A DNA stretch of 34,264 nucleotides. Origin: Alphaproteobacteria bacterium UBA3439. GTDB lineage: Bacteria > Pseudomonadota > Alphaproteobacteria > Puniceispirillales > Puniceispirillaceae. The position numbers and the translations under genes are program-made. Positions within the stretch are counted from its first letter, which is position 1. Every line of letters begins with the position of its first letter. The stretch spans positions 3,751-38,014 of the forward strand of contig DFSK01000124.1 in the NCBI GenBank assembly GCA_002378605.1, in the 5' to 3' direction. Positions 32,757 to 34,264 of this stretch are shown here, piece by piece. Under the pieces are notes generated by a model. The model was given only the letters and a program-made list of their open reading frames with translations, ran no database searches and was not told the DNA's origin.

Positions 32757-32928
32757 GCCGCCACCAATTGATATCTGGCAAAACAGCCTAAAATCCATGC
32801 AAAAATTCGTGAATATGCTACCATTCGCAACGCGCTCTTTTCAGTAAGCTTTTATCGGGCTATTGTGGGGGCCATCGGGATGCGTCTATCCCTTTTATCT
32901 TTATCGAAAGCCGCCAGCGGAGCCGGAT

Positions 32929-33741
32929 GTGACCAGTCAAAAGAAAATCCTGATGTTTGCCGCTTGCTGCCTTGTCGCCGCATGTTCATCTGGCCCCGAC
33001 ATTGTTGAACAGGTTGAACAGCCCGTTGATGTTTTATATCGTGATGCGCTGAATACGGCGATTGGTGGTGATCCAAAAGCCGCTGCGCCAAAATTTGAAG
33101 AAGTTGAACGCCAGCATCCCTATTCGGAATTGGCCACCCGCGCCCAGATCATGGCAGCATGGTCATTTTATGAGGCTAATCAATATGCACGCGCCATCTC
33201 AGCCCTTGATCGCTTTGTCGAGCTAAACCCAGCCGATCCGTTGGTTGAATATGCCTATTACCTGAAGGCCTTGAGCTATTACGAACAGATTGTCGATGTT
33301 GAACGCGATGCGGAAATGACCAAATTATCACTTACCGCCTTTGAAGAGCTTGTCCGCCGCTTTCCCAAAGGCACCTATGCCCGTGACGGACAGTTGAAAA
33401 TCGACCTGACAAAGTCGCATCTTGCTGGCAAAGAAATGGCCGTTGGCCGGTTCTATCTCGAGCGCGAACAATATACCGCCGCGATCCGCCGGTTTAATAT
33501 CGTTATCACGGATTATGATACCACCAATCAGGTGCCTGAAGCCCTGTTCCGAACCGCCGAAGCCTATTATTCGCTTGGCCTTTCCGATCAATCGGAACGT
33601 CTTTATCAGGTTGCACAATATAACTATCCGCAATCCGTCTGGACAGAGCGGCTGGCCAGTTTGCGGGCCGACCCAGAACAGCCCCCTGAAAAGGGTATGT
33701 TTGAGCGATCCATCGACGTGATTACCAATATTTTTAACTGA
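32929..33741 (+). CDS. bamD: outer membrane assembly lipoprotein BamD
   Basis: 270 aa. Essential lipoprotein of the Bam complex that inserts beta-barrel proteins in the outer membrane. The GTG start at 32929 is supported by GGAG (32919-32922) and yields a lipoprotein signal: TSQKKILMF, then VAAC with C19 as the lipidated residue. Residues about 32-260 contain TPR-type helical repeats (LYRDALNTAIGGDPKAAAPKFEEVERQHPYSELATRAQIM is the first; AIRRFNIVITDY and ALFRTAEAYYSLGL later). The frame open from 32863 would bury the signal peptide. The stop lies 2 bases before recN. Confidence 0.94.
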   Translation: MTSQKKILMFAACCLVAACSSGPDIVEQVEQPVDVLYRDALNTAIGGDPKAAAPKFEEVERQHPYSELATRAQIMAAWSFYEANQYARAISALDRFVELNPADPLVEYAYYLKALSYYEQIVDVERDAEMTKLSLTAFEELVRRFPKGTYARDGQLKIDLTKSHLAGKEMAVGRFYLEREQYTAAIRRFNIVITDYDTTNQVPEALFRTAEAYYSLGLSDQSERLYQVAQYNYPQSVWTERLASLRADPEQPPEKGMFERSIDVITNIFN

Positions 33742-33743
33742 CC

Positions 33744-34264
33744 ATGCTGCAAAGCCTTACTGTTTCCAATATTGTCCTGATTGAGCAATTAACTTTGCAA
33801 TTTGCACCGGGGTTGACGGTATTGACTGGCGAAACCGGTGCTGGCAAATCGATTCTGCTTGATGCGTTGGGGCTGGCGCTTGGCAGCCGTGCCGATTTTG
33901 GCCTGATCCGGCAGGGCCATGATCAAGCCCATGTCAGTGCCAGCTTTGCCCTTCCTGCAAACCATCCAGCATGGCAGCTTGTCGAAGAGGCAGGCATCAT
34001 GCCCGAAGATGACATGATCCTGCGTCGTCGTCTGAAAAGTGACGGCAAATCATCAGCCAGCATTAATGACATCGCCGTATCGGTTGGGCTGTTGCGGCAA
34101 GTTGGTGATTTACTAGTTGAAATTCAGGGCCAGTTTGAAGGACGCGGCCTTCTTGATATTTCGACACATATGACGCTTCTTGATCGCGCCGCGGGTCATC
34201 ATGATTTACTGGCCAAAACCAAAGAAGGCTGGCAGCAATGGGATATCGCCCGCAAGGCGCTTGA
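33744..34264 (+). CDS. recN: DNA repair protein RecN, 5' part
   Basis: At least 173 codons, running off the window end. RecN is an SMC-like ATPase acting in double-strand break repair. The N-terminus is canonical: LQSLTVSNIVLIEQLTLQF, then Walker A TGETGAGKSILLDAL at about residues 31-45, and GSRAD. Next come SASINDIAVSVGLLRQVGDLLVEIQGQFEG where most RecN have IHGQH or IHGQF. Starts 2 bases after the bamD stop, so probably coupled to it. bamD-recN is a common alphaproteobacterial pairing. Confidence 0.94.
   Translation, partial: MLQSLTVSNIVLIEQLTLQFAPGLTVLTGETGAGKSILLDALGLALGSRADFGLIRQGHDQAHVSASFALPANHPAWQLVEEAGIMPEDDMILRRRLKSDGKSSASINDIAVSVGLLRQVGDLLVEIQGQFEGRGLLDISTHMTLLDRAAGHHDLLAKTKEGWQQWDIARKAL

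Overview
The window looks like an alphaproteobacterial chromosome of moderate GC. The evidence is the full alphaproteobacterial-style division and cell-wall (dcw) cluster running mraZ-rsmH-ftsL-ftsI-murE-murF-mraY-murD-ftsW-murG-murC-murB-ddl-ftsQ-ftsA-ftsZ-lpxC-bamD-recN, a meso-diaminopimelate-type MurE, a long-linker FtsZ, and a class A RNase P RNA upstream of mraZ. A marine SAR116/Puniceispirillum-like lineage is a guess from overall feel only; no 16S gene is present.

Left part (1-9003): short housekeeping genes on both strands. They encode an exported glutathione peroxidase, a rhodanese, a homocysteine S-methyltransferase-like protein, a TfoX N-terminal domain protein, a four-gene minus-strand run (plsC-like acyltransferase, DUF2237, and two small unrecognised proteins of 65 and 58 aa), a conserved hypothetical, a TusA-like protein, a TerB/J-domain co-chaperone, an ABC-F ATPase and an EamA-type transporter. 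A very short gene at 742-822 (26 aa) has a 13-nt perfect complement to the 16S rRNA tail as its ribosome binding site and a strong bidirectional terminator about 60 bases downstream.

Middle part (about 9119-13169): rnpB with a good sigma70-type promoter, followed by a roughly 3.5 kb accessory pocket that separates rnpB from mraZ. It holds a probably frameshifted secreted protein, a low-GC TIR-domain gene on the minus strand, a T4-type lysozyme followed by a two-helix membrane protein (an orphan lysis-like pair), and a gene-free, repeat-rich stretch. That stretch has a 146-bp element with 16-bp perfect inverted ends, three AACGGTYTTT iterations, a 21-bp perfect tandem duplication and an 11-bp perfect tandem duplication. 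Just before mraZ lies an array of TGGG-type MraZ boxes at exact 10-bp spacing, the expected operator for autoregulation of the dcw cluster.

Right part (13170-34264): the dcw cluster, nearly all genes overlapping by 1-14 nt, so translation is probably coupled from mraZ to ftsA. Between ftsA and ftsZ an unannotated 52-aa ORF has a well-placed Shine-Dalgarno and ends in an ATGA overlap with the ftsZ start. A hairpin with a T-run follows ftsZ. Then come lpxC (lipid A), bamD (outer-membrane protein assembly) and the 5' part of recN, cut by the window end. Together these genes make the peptidoglycan precursor (MurB-F, Ddl), move it to the membrane (MraY, MurG), polymerise it at the septum (FtsW, FtsI) and organise the division ring (FtsZ, FtsA, FtsQ, FtsL).
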